A DNA stretch of 64,000 nt from assembly GCF_036245865.1 (NCBI RefSeq), contig NZ_BTTW01000004.1, positions 744,001-808,000 on the forward strand, written 5' to 3'. The notes under the pieces are model-generated. The model was not told the DNA's origin. It worked only from the letters and a program-made list of their open reading frames with translations, and did not search any database. Shown here one piece after another: positions 9,888-29,849 of the stretch (position 1 is the stretch's first letter; every line of letters starts with the position of its first letter). This stretch comes from Corallococcus caeni (GTDB lineage: Bacteria > Myxococcota > Myxococcia > Myxococcales > Myxococcaceae). The position numbers and the translations under genes were made by a program.

Positions 9888-10796
9888 ATGCAGCTGCGCA
9901 AGATGATGGTGATGCTCGCCGCTTTGAGCTCGATGAGCCTGGCCCTGACGGCCTGTGGCGATGACGCGACGACGGCGGAGACCTGTACGTCGGACACCGA
10001 CTGCTCCTCCAACTTCTGCAACACGGCCGCCGGCGTGTGCATGGACACCTGCGAGAGCGGCTCGGACTGCCCCGACGCGGAGAAGAACTGCGCCCCGCTG
10101 GCCGGTGCGACGAACACGCAGAAGGTCTGCCAGTGCCAGACCAACCAGCTGTGCAACTCGGACGACTCCACCAGCCTGGTCTGCGGCACCGTGTCCAAGC
10201 GCTGCGAGGAGCCCGGCTCCAACACGGGCTGCACCAAGGACGCCGACTGCGCCGCCGGCAACACCTGCAACACCACCACGGGCGTGTGCAGCCCGGCCGC
10301 GACGACCTGCTCCGGTGAGGGCCAGGCGGCGTGCGCGTACGGCAGCTACTGCAGCGGCACCACCTGCACTGCGGTGCCGGCGCCCACGTGCGAAAACTTC
10401 GATCCTGCCAAGGGCGGTAAGACGCCTGTGTGGAACGCGAGCTCCTCCACCGGCCCGATCATCTACAGCATCAAGAAGCTGACCTGGGGTGCCGACGTCG
10501 TTTCTCCGGCCTTCTGCGCCTCCGGCGATACCCTCCGGGCCGAGGTCAAGGCCTATGCCAAGAACACGGGTACCTTCCCCGCCCAGAAGTCCAACCTCCA
10601 GGGCCTCTTCTACGTGACGGTGAACGGGAATCAGCAGGATGGTGCGGGTCTCATTCGTCCCTCTGGCTACACCCCGTCCGCCGACGGCAAGAGCGCGACG
10701 ATGATCATGAACTTCTGCCCTGGCGCCATCTCCACCATCTCGCTGGGCCTGTACTTCACGGGCGGCAACGAGATCTGCAGCCAGCTCTCGAAGTAG
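9888..10796 (+). CDS. Cysteine-rich lipoprotein
   Basis: 302 residues. The ATG at 9888 is chosen because it follows a strong ribosome-binding site (AGGAGGAA, 9873-9880) and opens a lipoprotein signal with lipobox LTAC (Cys23). The mature N-terminal half (about 30-165) is packed with cysteines in short repeated units of the type C-x5-DC-x(n)-C-x(n)-G-x-C (for example CTSDTDCSSNFC and CTKDADCAAGNTC). These resemble the EGF/Dickkopf-like Cys-rich units common in myxobacterial surface lipoproteins and are probably disulfide-bonded. The C-terminal half (about 170-302) has few cysteines, looks beta-rich and resembles no family I know. It is monocistronic, with a strong terminator directly after it. 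Function unknown; an outer-membrane or cell-surface location is inferred. Confidence 0.8.
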   Translation: MQLRKMMVMLAALSSMSLALTACGDDATTAETCTSDTDCSSNFCNTAAGVCMDTCESGSDCPDAEKNCAPLAGATNTQKVCQCQTNQLCNSDDSTSLVCGTVSKRCEEPGSNTGCTKDADCAAGNTCNTTTGVCSPAATTCSGEGQAACAYGSYCSGTTCTAVPAPTCENFDPAKGGKTPVWNASSSTGPIIYSIKKLTWGADVVSPAFCASGDTLRAEVKAYAKNTGTFPAQKSNLQGLFYVTVNGNQQDGAGLIRPSGYTPSADGKSATMIMNFCPGAISTISLGLYFTGGNEICSQLSK

Positions 10797-10832
10797 CACT
10801 CAGCGGGCCGCTGTAGGCCCAGCTCAGTCATG

Positions 10833-10870
10833 AAGCCTCGTCCCGTGGGTTGGGACGAGGCTTTCTGTTT
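10833..10870 (+). terminator. Rho-independent terminator
   Basis: Perfect 12-bp stem (arms 10833-10844 and 10852-10863, 7-nt loop) followed by TCTGTTT, located 36 nt after the stop codon of the Cys-rich lipoprotein. Confidence 0.85.
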
Positions 10871-11000
10871 GAATGGGGAACAGGTTGTCGGTGGATGGCG
10901 CTCGCCGAAAAGCGAGGGTGAATTTGCCGAGTGATTGAGCGTTCTTGATGGTGGCGGCCCTGAACGGCCTCTTGCTGTCTCGCAAGGAAAGGAAACATCC

Positions 11001-11483
11001 ATGTTTCTGAAGCAGGCTCCTCAACTTCTCATCGCGTCCATGCTGGCGTTCTCCGCGACGAGCCTTGCCGCGGATGCGCAGCTGTCCTGCCCCGCGGGTT
11101 CGGTTCAGAAAGGCAAGTCGGGCAAGGATGAAGCTGTCTACTGCGTCAAGGCGGCCAAGAAGGCGGGCGAACCGGTGATCCATGGGGCCTACGTGGACTA
11201 CTGGCCCAACGGGCAGAAGCAGTCGGAAGGGCAGTACCTGAACGGCTTCCGCTCGGGCCATTGGACGTTCTGGGACGCCAACGGCGTCAAGACCGGGGAA
11301 ACGGATTTCGCCGAAGGCGACTATCACGGCACTCGCGTGCAGTTCTTCGCCAATGGCAAGCCGAAGATGATCGAGCAGTACCGGAAGGGCTTCCGCAACG
11401 GCACGGTCCAGGAACTCAGCGAGGACGGAAAGGTCGTCCGTCAGACGCAGTTCGCGGACGGTCACGAAGTCGCATCCCGGTAG
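11001..11483 (+). CDS. Secreted MORN/YwqK-type repeat protein
   Basis: 160 residues. The ATG at 11001 follows AAGGAAAGGAAAC and opens a signal peptide (about residues 1-25, cleavage near SLAADA). The mature part has about four copies of a 20-24-residue MORN_2/YwqK-like unit: H-G-x-[YW]-x-x-[YW]-x-x-[NG]-G-x-x, for example GAYVDYWPNGQKQSEGQY, GHWTFWDANGVKTGE and GTRVQFFANGKPKMIEQY. Proteins of this type are often auto-annotated as YwqK-family antitoxins, but no toxin gene is adjacent and this one is exported, so I do not infer an antitoxin role. A periplasmic or surface beta-sheet repeat protein of unknown function is the safest description. Confidence 0.75.
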   Translation: MFLKQAPQLLIASMLAFSATSLAADAQLSCPAGSVQKGKSGKDEAVYCVKAAKKAGEPVIHGAYVDYWPNGQKQSEGQYLNGFRSGHWTFWDANGVKTGETDFAEGDYHGTRVQFFANGKPKMIEQYRKGFRNGTVQELSEDGKVVRQTQFADGHEVASR

Positions 11484-11615
11484 CGCCTGGATGGCAGGTG
11501 GCCTGCCTGGTTTGTAGGGGCAGGCCCCCCTCAGCTGAGAAGAGGACCGCTGGAGGGAGGGAGCTTTGGGGGCGAATGAGGCCCTTTCCCTCCGCGTCAG
11601 GGCCTACTAGGAACG

Positions 11616-12722
11616 GTGCCTGTGAAGGCACCTTCTCTCGCCCCTGTTCTCCCCACCATCCCCGTCTGCACCGTGGAGCAGATGGGGCTTCGGGAGCTTG
11701 AACGCATCCGCCTCATCCTTCGTGGCGGGTCGGTGATCGACTGGCGCCGCATGCATTTCCAGACGCGGGACGAAGTGGATCGCTTCCTGCGCCTCTGCCA
11801 GCTCGACGTGTCCCGGCCCTACGACGATGCGTGGGCCCGGACGGTCCTGGCGGATGCCGTGGAATACCTTCGAAAGACCTTTGACTACCGGGTCGCGGAG
11901 GCCGTCGCGGAGCCGAAGGAGCTTCACGACCTGTTCCTCTTCGCGTCGGGAGCGAAGGGCCTGGCCCGCTATCGGCGCATCGCCTGCATTGTGCTGAAGG
12001 TCATGCACGTCATCCAGCACATCGAAGGGCGGGACCTGCTCTTCCGACTCGCGGCTTCGGAAGCAGAGCTTGCGGAGATGGTCACGGAGAAGGTGCTGGG
12101 CGTTGCTCGTGAGATGAAGGAGATGGGTCTTCCGATCGTGGAGTTCGCCCACTCCATCAAGACGCGGGACTCCTTGATCACGAAGCTGATCGCGAAGAAG
12201 GAGACCGTGGCGGCCCAGGTGTATGACCGCACGCGCTTCCGCGTCATCACCCGCAAGCGGGAGGACCTGTTGCCGGTCCTCTACTTCCTGACGCAGCGCC
12301 TGTTCCCTTTCAACTTTGTCGTCCCGGGGCAGACGGAGAACACGCTGCTGCCGTTCAAGGGGCTGCTGGAGGAGAACCCTCACTTCGAGCAGTTTATCCC
12401 CCAACTTCACCTGGACCGGGACTTCGAGGACCGCGAGGACCGAACGGGGAATGCCTTTTCTGGGAGTTCCTATCGAGTCCTCAACTTCGTCGTGGACCTC
12501 CCGCTGCGGATGGACTCCTACCTGCCTTCGCCTGAAAGTGACACCCGCCCCCGAAAGGGACGGGTCACCTTCGCACTCGTTGAGTTCCAGATCGCGGACG
12601 AAGAGACAGCCCGCCGTAACGAACTCGGAGACAACGCTCATGAGAGCTACAAGCGAAGGCAGAAGCGCCGTGTCCTCAATCGCTTAAGCCGCGGGCTTGT
12701 GGTTCCCAAGCGACAGGGCTGA
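11616..12722 (+). CDS. TIGR04552-like family protein
   Basis: 368 residues from a GTG at 11616, chosen because TAGGAAC lies just upstream; an internal ATG at 11682 is the alternative. There is no signal peptide and no membrane helix. It resembles the family named TIGR04552, known mainly from myxobacteria. Recognisable stretches are RLILRGGSVIDWRRMHF near the N-terminus, a central YDRTRFRVITRKREDLLPVL and a C-terminal VTFALVEFQIADEETARRN. The middle part superficially recalls RelA/SpoT-like synthetase folds (charged, R-F-R-V-I pattern), but I see no firm catalytic signature and assign no activity. It ends 32 bp from the convergent lipoprotein gene. Confidence 0.65.
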   Translation: MPVKAPSLAPVLPTIPVCTVEQMGLRELERIRLILRGGSVIDWRRMHFQTRDEVDRFLRLCQLDVSRPYDDAWARTVLADAVEYLRKTFDYRVAEAVAEPKELHDLFLFASGAKGLARYRRIACIVLKVMHVIQHIEGRDLLFRLAASEAELAEMVTEKVLGVAREMKEMGLPIVEFAHSIKTRDSLITKLIAKKETVAAQVYDRTRFRVITRKREDLLPVLYFLTQRLFPFNFVVPGQTENTLLPFKGLLEENPHFEQFIPQLHLDRDFEDREDRTGNAFSGSSYRVLNFVVDLPLRMDSYLPSPESDTRPRKGRVTFALVEFQIADEETARRNELGDNAHESYKRRQKRRVLNRLSRGLVVPKRQG

Positions 12723-12754
12723 GTTTCCGTATACATGGCTCGCCCTGCATGATG

Positions 12755-14869
12755 TCAGTAGTTGATCCTGAAAACATAGACACTGGCGGAAGTTGCATCC
12801 GCCTCTGTCCATGCAATGAGTGGCTGCCCATTGGCGTCCATTGAGACGGAAGGGCCAAAAGCCGGAGTTCCTCCAGTCGTCAGTGCGCTGAGCGGCATTC
12901 CCATGGGCTTCCATGTGGAGTCAATCCAACGGCTTACAAGAATGCTGCGTTCAGACGCCATGACACCGCTCCAGGCAAGGACATGTGGAGTGCCTGCACC
13001 CAGTGCGAGGCTGGGCGAATTGTTCCCCGTAGAACCGTTGCTGGCGAGTGTGGGGGTGCTCCAGCCACTTCCTTCCCACCGCGCCCAATAAAGCATGCCA
13101 TCGGCTTCTGCCTGGGTTGGCGATTGTACCCACGACACCCAGGGGCGCTGCGTCGCATCCGCTGCGGCCGAAAGCGCTCGTACGTCTGTTCCAAGCGTTG
13201 TTCCCCCGAGGAGAGATGCGTCGTTGGCGAGAACGGCCACACCTCTGCGTGAGGCTGTGTCGTCGTAAACCGAATAGGCAGTGAAGATGCTCGTGCCGGA
13301 CGCGGTTACTGAGATGCCGCCCGCATTGAAATGGTCAGCGGGTTGGCTAGGGTTCAGGTCGATCCATGCCGAGCCTGATGATGGAAGCTTGAACCCACGG
13401 ACCTTCGAGTTGTTTTCATCGTGCTGGGTGGCATGGAAGACAAGGTCTTCATTGGCTCCCACGACGAGCCGCGCCTGTTTGGCGTATTCTTGCGAACTGG
13501 AGACCAGCGGAATGGATGGCAATGAAGTCCAGGTGCTTCCAGTCCACCGACGCGCGAACACGTCTCGGCCTTCGCCATTGCCAGTGGCCTCATCCCAGAC
13601 GACGACCGGGCGGTTGGAGGCGTCGATTGCCAGGTCGGGCCTCGCTGCATCTGTTCCAAGCGCAGTCAGACCGCTCAGCGGCGCACCCAACATGTCCCAG
13701 GCCGTACCGGACCACCTGGCAACGTAGATGTTCCGGGTCGAGCCATCGGGTTCCGACCAGGCAATGACAGGTCGACCCTCGCGGTCCACCTTCAATACGA
13801 CATCTTCGGCCGACGTCCTGCCAGCCACCGCGCTGATAGCTCCACCGAGAGGAAGCCAGGAAGGAGCCGTGAACTTCCAGGTCGGAGCGGTCTGGACTCC
13901 GTTACCTGCCAGATCCGTGGTGTTGCTCACGAGTAGCGTGAGATCGACAGAGATCGTGTCTGGTGCCACCAGGGGAACGCTCGGAGTGACAGTCAGCACC
14001 TGGCCGTCCGCAGAGAGCGACACCGATTTGGGAATGGCTACACCCGCACCCGTCTTGAGCCCGACCGCCGCCTCCGTCACCGAGAGCGGGTTCATGGGTT
14101 CACTGAAGGTGACCTGGATGGAGTCATGGACGCCCACGGTCGCCGCGTCCTTGGCCGGCAGGAAGGACGCCACGGTGGGCGCGGTCCGGTCCACGATGAC
14201 CGTCCTCGGCGTGCTGGTGAAGACTGCTCCGCCGCGGGTCGCGCGGATGGACAACTGGTACGAGCCCTCGGCCTCGGTGGTGGTGTCCCAGGTGAACGAA
14301 TAGGGGCTCCCCGTGGGCTTCACGAGCACCGTGGTGTCCTTCAGGATCTCCACCTGCTCCGCCGCGCCTCCTTCCACCGTGAACTGGAGGAGCAGGGGGC
14401 CTCGCGTGTACGCCTTCCCAGGCGCGGGCACGACCCAGTTCACCACCAGGTCACCGGGCTTCCCGACCGTCACGGCTACCGTGGCCTGCTTCGTGATCGT
14501 GCCGCTCTTGCCCTGGAGCGTCAGCGTGTAGGCACCGGGCACCGTGCCCGCTCCCACACGGATGCTCAGGGTCGCGCGCGTTTCTCCCTTGGGCAGGGTG
14601 AACGCCTGGAGCTCGATGCCCGCGGGCGGGGACACCAGGCTCCAGGTGACGGCACCTCCCGTGGTGTCAGTCCATGCGAGCTGGACGTCACAGTCCAGGG
14701 TTCCTCCCGGGAGAACCTGCTCCTGGGCAGGAGTCGCCGTGAAGGCGAAGTCCGCGTCAGGGTCCGTCTGCGGCTCCTCCTTGGGCGGGTCCTCCAGCGG
14801 CGGAACGTCAATGCATGCGGGGCTCAGGCCGACGCAGCTCAGCAACAACCAGAGTTTCAGATTGGACAT
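12755..14869 (-). CDS. Ig-like/beta-propeller-type lipoprotein
   Basis: 704 residues with an N-terminal lipoprotein signal (MSNLKLWLLLSCVGLSPAC, Cys19). Residues about 40-220 form two or more Ig-like units. About 230-340 resembles a Big_5/SbsA-type Ig-like domain (TAPTVASFLPAKDA and VTFSEPMNPLS). From about 345 to the end there are six or seven repeats of 45-55 residues with the core W-x-x-L-G-x-x-[IL]...G-[RQ]-P-[VL]-[IV]-[AV]-W-[ST]-E and a following Y-V-[AF]-R-W, which suggests a beta-propeller. Such lipoproteins are usually surface-exposed. Function unknown. The gene is convergent with the TIGR04552-like gene. Confidence 0.75.
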   Translation of the reverse strand: MSNLKLWLLLSCVGLSPACIDVPPLEDPPKEEPQTDPDADFAFTATPAQEQVLPGGTLDCDVQLAWTDTTGGAVTWSLVSPPAGIELQAFTLPKGETRATLSIRVGAGTVPGAYTLTLQGKSGTITKQATVAVTVGKPGDLVVNWVVPAPGKAYTRGPLLLQFTVEGGAAEQVEILKDTTVLVKPTGSPYSFTWDTTTEAEGSYQLSIRATRGGAVFTSTPRTVIVDRTAPTVASFLPAKDAATVGVHDSIQVTFSEPMNPLSVTEAAVGLKTGAGVAIPKSVSLSADGQVLTVTPSVPLVAPDTISVDLTLLVSNTTDLAGNGVQTAPTWKFTAPSWLPLGGAISAVAGRTSAEDVVLKVDREGRPVIAWSEPDGSTRNIYVARWSGTAWDMLGAPLSGLTALGTDAARPDLAIDASNRPVVVWDEATGNGEGRDVFARRWTGSTWTSLPSIPLVSSSQEYAKQARLVVGANEDLVFHATQHDENNSKVRGFKLPSSGSAWIDLNPSQPADHFNAGGISVTASGTSIFTAYSVYDDTASRRGVAVLANDASLLGGTTLGTDVRALSAAADATQRPWVSWVQSPTQAEADGMLYWARWEGSGWSTPTLASNGSTGNNSPSLALGAGTPHVLAWSGVMASERSILVSRWIDSTWKPMGMPLSALTTGGTPAFGPSVSMDANGQPLIAWTEADATSASVYVFRINY

Positions 14870-14977
14870 GTGGGCGTGTTCTGCAAGGTCGGGTCCGTTC
14901 GGTCCCGAGGGAGAACACTGCCACGGGTGTCCACGGAACAGGACAGGCGTCCGGGCCGGGAGGCTCCGGAAACACGT

Positions 14978-15018
14978 CTGCCCGCCGCCCCCGGGCTTCG
15001 GTGGGGACGCGCGGGCAG
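14978..15018 (-). terminator. Possible terminator downstream of ffh
   Basis: An 8-bp GC-rich inverted repeat (arms 14978-14985 and 15011-15018, long loop) sits 24 nt past the ffh stop on the minus strand. The loop is long and the T tract weak, so confidence is low. Confidence 0.3.
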
Positions 15019-15041
15019 GGGAGGACCGCGAAGGCCGCGGG

Positions 15042-16688
15042 CTACTTCTTCTTGCGGTTCTTCTTCTTGTTCTCCTTCTCCTTCTTGCGCCGCTCCTTGA
15101 TGGCGTCGCGGTCGTCCGGCTTGCTCACGGACGGGGGCGCGTAGCCCATCAGGCGGGCCTTGGCCATCGCGGCCTGGCCCATGGGCGGGGTGTAGCCCGG
15201 GGCGATCTGCGGCAGCTGCATGGGCATTCCGCCCATGCCTCCGCCCATCGCGGACATGGCCTTCTCCAGCGCCTTCGGGTCCTTCCCGAACATGCTGCCC
15301 AGGTCCATGTTCTTCATCTGGCCCAGCTGCCCCAACTGCTTGAAGCCGGGGATGCGGCCCAAGAGGCCCGGGTTCTGGCCGATGGTGCCCATCACCTGTT
15401 GCATCATCCCGAACTTCTGCAGCAGCTCGCGCACCTCCTCCGGCTTGCGACCGCTGCCCTTCGAGATGCGGTTGATGCGGCTGGTGTTGATGATGTCCGG
15501 ACGCAGGCGCTCCTTCTGCGTCATCGAGTCGTACATCGCCTCGATCTTCGTGAGCTCCTTCTCGTCCGGGTTCAGGTGCTCGGTAAGGTCGCCGAAGAGG
15601 GGGAACTTCTCCAGCAGGTCCTTCAGCGGGCCCATCTTGCGGACCATGCGGATCTGCTCGACGAAGTCCTTCATCGAGAACTGGCCGGAGAGCAGCTTGC
15701 GCGCGTCGTCCTCGGCCTTCTTCTCGTCGACGACCTTCTCGAAGTCCTTCATCAGGCCGACGATGTCGCCGAAGCCCAGGATGCGGCCCGCGAGGCCCTC
15801 CGGACGGAACTCCTCCAGCTTGTCCATCGACTCGCCCATGCCGAGGAACTTGATGGGCTTGCCCGTCACTTCCTTGATGGACAGCGCCGCGCCGCCGCGC
15901 GCGTCACCGTCCAGCTTCGTCAGGATGAAGCCGTCCAGCGTGAGGCGCCGGTCGAACTCGGCCGCCGTGCGCACCGAGTCCTGGCCAATCATCGCGTCGC
16001 ACACGAGCAGGATGGTGTCCGGCTGCACGTTGGACTTGATGGACTCCAGCTCCGTCATCAGCGTCTCGTCGATGGCAAGCCGGCCCGCCGTGTCGATGAG
16101 CACCACGTCGCACTTCTGCTCGCGCGCGGCCGCGTAGCCCCGCTTCGCCAGCTCGGGCGGCTGCACGCCGGGCTCGTGGTAGACGGGGACCTTCAGCCGC
16201 TCGCCCAGCACCTTGAGCTGATCCACGGCGGCGGGACGGTAGATGTCCGCGGCCACGAGCAGCGGCTTGCGCCCCTCCGCGAGGAGCCGGCTGGCGAGCT
16301 TGCCCGTGGTCGTCGTCTTACCGGAGCCCTGGAGGCCCACCATCATGATGCCGGACAGCTGGCCCTTGGGCTTCAGGTGGAGGCTCGTGTCCACCGGGCC
16401 CATCAGGGCCTCCAGCTCGTCGTGGCAGATCTTGATGAAGTGGTCCATCGCGCTGACCTTGCGCTTCTGGCCCCCCGCGTCCGTGACGGACGTCTGCACG
16501 ACTTCGCCCACGGCCTTCTCGCGGACGCGGGCGACGAACTTCTTCACCACGTCGAAGGCGACGTCGGCCTCCAGCAGGGAGACGCGGATGTCTCGCAGCG
16601 ACTCGTCCACCAGCTCGGGGGTGAGTTCGCTCTTGCCGGCGAGGCGGTTCTTGGCGGCCCGGAAGCCCTTGGTGACGGTCTCAAGCAT
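15042..16688 (-). CDS. ffh: Signal recognition particle GTPase Ffh (SRP54)
   Basis: 548 residues. Ffh binds signal sequences and 4.5S RNA and delivers ribosome-nascent chains to FtsY at the membrane. Seen in order: a four-helix N domain (about 1-85); a G domain with P-loop GLQGSGKTTT (about 115-125), DTAGR (about 200) and TKLDGDARGG (about 255); then a methionine-rich M domain with the RNA-binding signature RINRISKGSGR (about 400-410) and Met-rich helices. The C-terminus is longer than the roughly 450 residues usual for Ffh: a Gly/Met/Pro-rich extension and a highly basic Lys-rich tail (KERRKKEKENKKKNRKKK). Extended Lys tails occur in other deltaproteobacterial Ffh proteins. The start ATG opens directly into the N domain. 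Confidence 0.95.
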   Translation of the reverse strand: MLETVTKGFRAAKNRLAGKSELTPELVDESLRDIRVSLLEADVAFDVVKKFVARVREKAVGEVVQTSVTDAGGQKRKVSAMDHFIKICHDELEALMGPVDTSLHLKPKGQLSGIMMVGLQGSGKTTTTGKLASRLLAEGRKPLLVAADIYRPAAVDQLKVLGERLKVPVYHEPGVQPPELAKRGYAAAREQKCDVVLIDTAGRLAIDETLMTELESIKSNVQPDTILLVCDAMIGQDSVRTAAEFDRRLTLDGFILTKLDGDARGGAALSIKEVTGKPIKFLGMGESMDKLEEFRPEGLAGRILGFGDIVGLMKDFEKVVDEKKAEDDARKLLSGQFSMKDFVEQIRMVRKMGPLKDLLEKFPLFGDLTEHLNPDEKELTKIEAMYDSMTQKERLRPDIINTSRINRISKGSGRKPEEVRELLQKFGMMQQVMGTIGQNPGLLGRIPGFKQLGQLGQMKNMDLGSMFGKDPKALEKAMSAMGGGMGGMPMQLPQIAPGYTPPMGQAAMAKARLMGYAPPSVSKPDDRDAIKERRKKEKENKKKNRKKK

Positions 16689-16844
16689 GGGGGGCGCTTT
16701 ATAACAGCGTCCCGCCGGATGCGACGGTCACGGAAGCCCCGGCCGTCCAGCAGTGGAGGAATCGAGGGGCTTTCCCTGCTACCCGGAATGCCGCCGCCCG
16801 GCCCGGGAGCCCCGTCCCAGAGGGCCTCCCACCCCTCCCGGGGC

Positions 16845-18974
16845 TCAGCCCGACGCGGCCGTCCGGGGCCCGGGGGCCGCTTCCGCCTCGCTGTCGGGCT
16901 CGGGCAGCCAGTCCGGGCACCCGAGCGCCGTGCACAGGGCCTTCAGGACCACGCGCGACTTGAGGAGCATCTCGTCCAGCTCGGCCGCCGGGTCAGAGAG
17001 CGCCACGATGGCCCCGCCCGCGCCGATGCTCACCTCGCCGGGGCGGACCACCGCCGTTCGGATGACGACGTTCAGGTCCGCCGCGCCGGTGACGGAGAAG
17101 TACCCGATGGCGCCCGAGTACACCCCCCGGGCCTCCCGCTCCAGCCGGTCGATGAGCTCCATCGTGCGCTCCTTGGGGGCGCCCGTCATGGAGCCTCCCG
17201 GGAAGGCGGCGCGCACCGCGTCCACGGCGGTGAGCCCCTCGCGCAGGTGGCCCCGGATGGTGCTCACGAGCTGGTGCACCGTGGCGTACGACTCCACGTG
17301 CATGAGCCGGGGGACGTGGACCGAGCCCACCTCGCACACGCGTCCGAGATCGTTGCGCACGAGGTCCACGATCATCAGGTTCTCCGCCCGGTCCTTCTCC
17401 TGGGCGCCCAGTTGCTGGCGAAGGCGTTCGTCCTCGTCCGGGGTGGCCCCGCGGCGCAGGGTGCCCTTGATGGGCTTCGATTCGACCCAGCGCTCGGCGT
17501 CCACTCGCAGGAAGCGTTCGGGGGAGGAGCAGGCGATGCCCAGCGGTCCCATGCGGAGGTACGCGGCGTAGGGGGCCGGGTTGAGTTGGCGAAGGCTCCG
17601 GTACAGGTCCAGTGGGTCGACGTGGGCCCGGGCGAGGAGCTTGTTGGTGAGGCAGACCTCGTACGTCTCTCCCTCGTGGAGCTGTTCCAGGCAGTGCTGG
17701 ATGTCTGCCAGGTACGTCTCGCGATTCCTGGCGAGGCGGACGGGGAAGGGAGCTCCAGGGGCTGGTTCGAGGAGGGCGAGGGGCGGGAGGGCGCGCAGGG
17801 TGGCTTCGGTGGCGTCGAACCAGGACTGGACCTGGGCCGCCTCGTGTTCCGGGGCGAGCGCCACGAGATACACCGTGTGCTCAAGGTGGTCCCAGGCCAG
17901 CAGTCGGTCCGCCAGGACGAGGCTGGCGTCTGGATCCGGTGAGGGATGCGGGGCGTTCGCGCCGCAGTCGTGCTTGAGCTCGTAGCCGAGGGAGCCCACG
18001 AATCCACCCTGGAAGTCGAAGGGGAGGCCCGTGGGGGGCGTTCGCAGCCGCGTCAGTTCCTGCTGGAGGAACTCGAACAGCTCCGTGGCGTGCTCCTCCG
18101 TTCCCTGACTCCGGCGCACGGTGAGTTGGCGTGGATTCACCCGGTAGTGGATGACGGCGCTGTGGGGCCCGGTTGCGTCACCCATGAAGGAGAAGCGTGA
18201 CAGGCCGGCTTCGACGCGGCTGCTGTCCAGCCAGAAGGCGGGGTCCTTGCCTCCGAAGAGCGTGACGAAGGCCTGCTCCGGGTCGACATCGAGCCGCAGC
18301 TTCCGGTGGTGGACCCGGAAGGCTTCGGGCGGAGGACTGGGCCTTGGAGGCCTGACCTCCTCCGGAGCTGCGGGGCGCGGGATGCGACGGTGCTCGTGGC
18401 TCAGGCGGACAAAGTTGGCGAGGAGCTGACGCCCGTGGGCGGTGGCGATGGATTCCGGGTGGAACTGGACGCCCCAGCGGGGGAGGGAGGCGTGGCGCAG
18501 GGCCATGAGGACGCCATCGGAGGTCCAGGCGGTCTCCACCAGTTCCTCGGGCAGCGGCCGGGCCAGGCACAGGGAGTGGTAGCGCACCACCGGGAAGTCC
18601 TGCGGCAGGCCCTGGAAGAGGTCCGTCCCCGTGTGGCGCACGGGGCTCAGCCGTCCGTGCATGACCTCTGGTGCGTGCTGGATCCGTGCGCCGTGGACGT
18701 GGCCCATGCCCTGATGGCCCAGGCACACGCCGAGGATGGGGACGTCCGCTTCGAGGAGCGCATCCCGGCAGACGCCGAAGTCCGCCGGGTGGTCGGGACG
18801 GCCGGGACCGGGGGAGAGGACGATGTTGTCGAACGCGAGGTCGCGCAGCTCGCGCCACGAGTCCTCGTCGTTCTTCACGACGAGGGGCTCTGTCCCGCCG
18901 ACCTCCGCCAGCAGTTGGAAGAGGTTGAACGTGAACGAGTCGTGGTTGTCGATGATGAGCGTCCGCAGCCGCAC
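16845..18974 (-). CDS. pabAB: Aminodeoxychorismate synthase, fused PabA-PabB
   Basis: 709 residues from GTG at 18974, chosen because the amidotransferase begins there (VRLRTLIIDNHDSF); a GTG three codons earlier is also possible. The N-terminal third (about 1-195) is a class I glutamine amidotransferase with the nucleophile in ILGVCLGHQG (Cys about 83) and HPES (about 171). The remainder (about 220-700) is a chorismate-binding synthase. The PIKGT lysine motif (about 501-505) is the PabB-type signature, where anthranilate synthase TrpE has PIAGT; PGGSMTGAPK lies near 590. The enzyme makes 4-amino-4-deoxychorismate from chorismate and glutamine for p-aminobenzoate and folate. No pabC lyase is next to it. 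Confidence 0.9.
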   Translation of the reverse strand: MRLRTLIIDNHDSFTFNLFQLLAEVGGTEPLVVKNDEDSWRELRDLAFDNIVLSPGPGRPDHPADFGVCRDALLEADVPILGVCLGHQGMGHVHGARIQHAPEVMHGRLSPVRHTGTDLFQGLPQDFPVVRYHSLCLARPLPEELVETAWTSDGVLMALRHASLPRWGVQFHPESIATAHGRQLLANFVRLSHEHRRIPRPAAPEEVRPPRPSPPPEAFRVHHRKLRLDVDPEQAFVTLFGGKDPAFWLDSSRVEAGLSRFSFMGDATGPHSAVIHYRVNPRQLTVRRSQGTEEHATELFEFLQQELTRLRTPPTGLPFDFQGGFVGSLGYELKHDCGANAPHPSPDPDASLVLADRLLAWDHLEHTVYLVALAPEHEAAQVQSWFDATEATLRALPPLALLEPAPGAPFPVRLARNRETYLADIQHCLEQLHEGETYEVCLTNKLLARAHVDPLDLYRSLRQLNPAPYAAYLRMGPLGIACSSPERFLRVDAERWVESKPIKGTLRRGATPDEDERLRQQLGAQEKDRAENLMIVDLVRNDLGRVCEVGSVHVPRLMHVESYATVHQLVSTIRGHLREGLTAVDAVRAAFPGGSMTGAPKERTMELIDRLEREARGVYSGAIGYFSVTGAADLNVVIRTAVVRPGEVSIGAGGAIVALSDPAAELDEMLLKSRVVLKALCTALGCPDWLPEPDSEAEAAPGPRTAASG

Positions 18975-19132
18975 GGCGCGCACCTTACCCCTCGGTGGCC
19001 TCCAGCGAGGCACCTCTCTGGGGCCGTCCGAGCACGGCCGCCGGGCAGCCGTACTTTGCGGCCCAAGGACCAAGGTGCGGCCTGCGCTGGTGCCTCGCTT
19101 GGGCTGCGGGGTCTGCTATCTTTCCTTCCATC

Positions 19133-19218
19133 GCACGAGTGGCGGAACTGGCAGACGCAGCGGACTTAAAATCCGCTGACTCGCAAGGGTCGTCCGGGTT
19201 CGATCCCCGGCTCGTGCA
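19133..19218 (+). tRNA. tRNA-Leu(UAA)
   Basis: An 86-nt type II tRNA with acceptor stem GCACGAG/CTCGTGC, anticodon stem GCGGA/TCCGC (19160-19164 with 19172-19176), anticodon TAA at 19167-19169, a long variable arm and a GGTTCGATCC T-loop region. CCA is not encoded. It ends 17 bp before the stop codon of the convergent NRPS-A gene. Confidence 0.97.
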
Positions 19219-19235
19219 CTTCCCACCGGCCAGCG

Positions 19236-29845
<10,610 letters not shown>

Positions 29846-29849
<4 letters not shown>

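Noticed and set aside
11001-11483. Toxin-antitoxin system (YwqK-family antitoxin)
   Set aside because: The protein has a signal peptide and no toxin gene neighbours it; only the repeat type is shared.
16807-16846. Inverted repeat around the pabAB stop codon as a terminator
   Set aside because: The stem is only 8 bp with a 24-nt loop, overlaps the stop codon and has no T tract; expected by chance in such GC-rich sequence.
18975-19073. N-terminal extension of PabAB to an upstream start
   Set aside because: The extra 33 residues are Arg/Pro-rich and precede the conserved amidotransferase start, and a GTG with a Shine-Dalgarno-like sequence lies right at the domain start.
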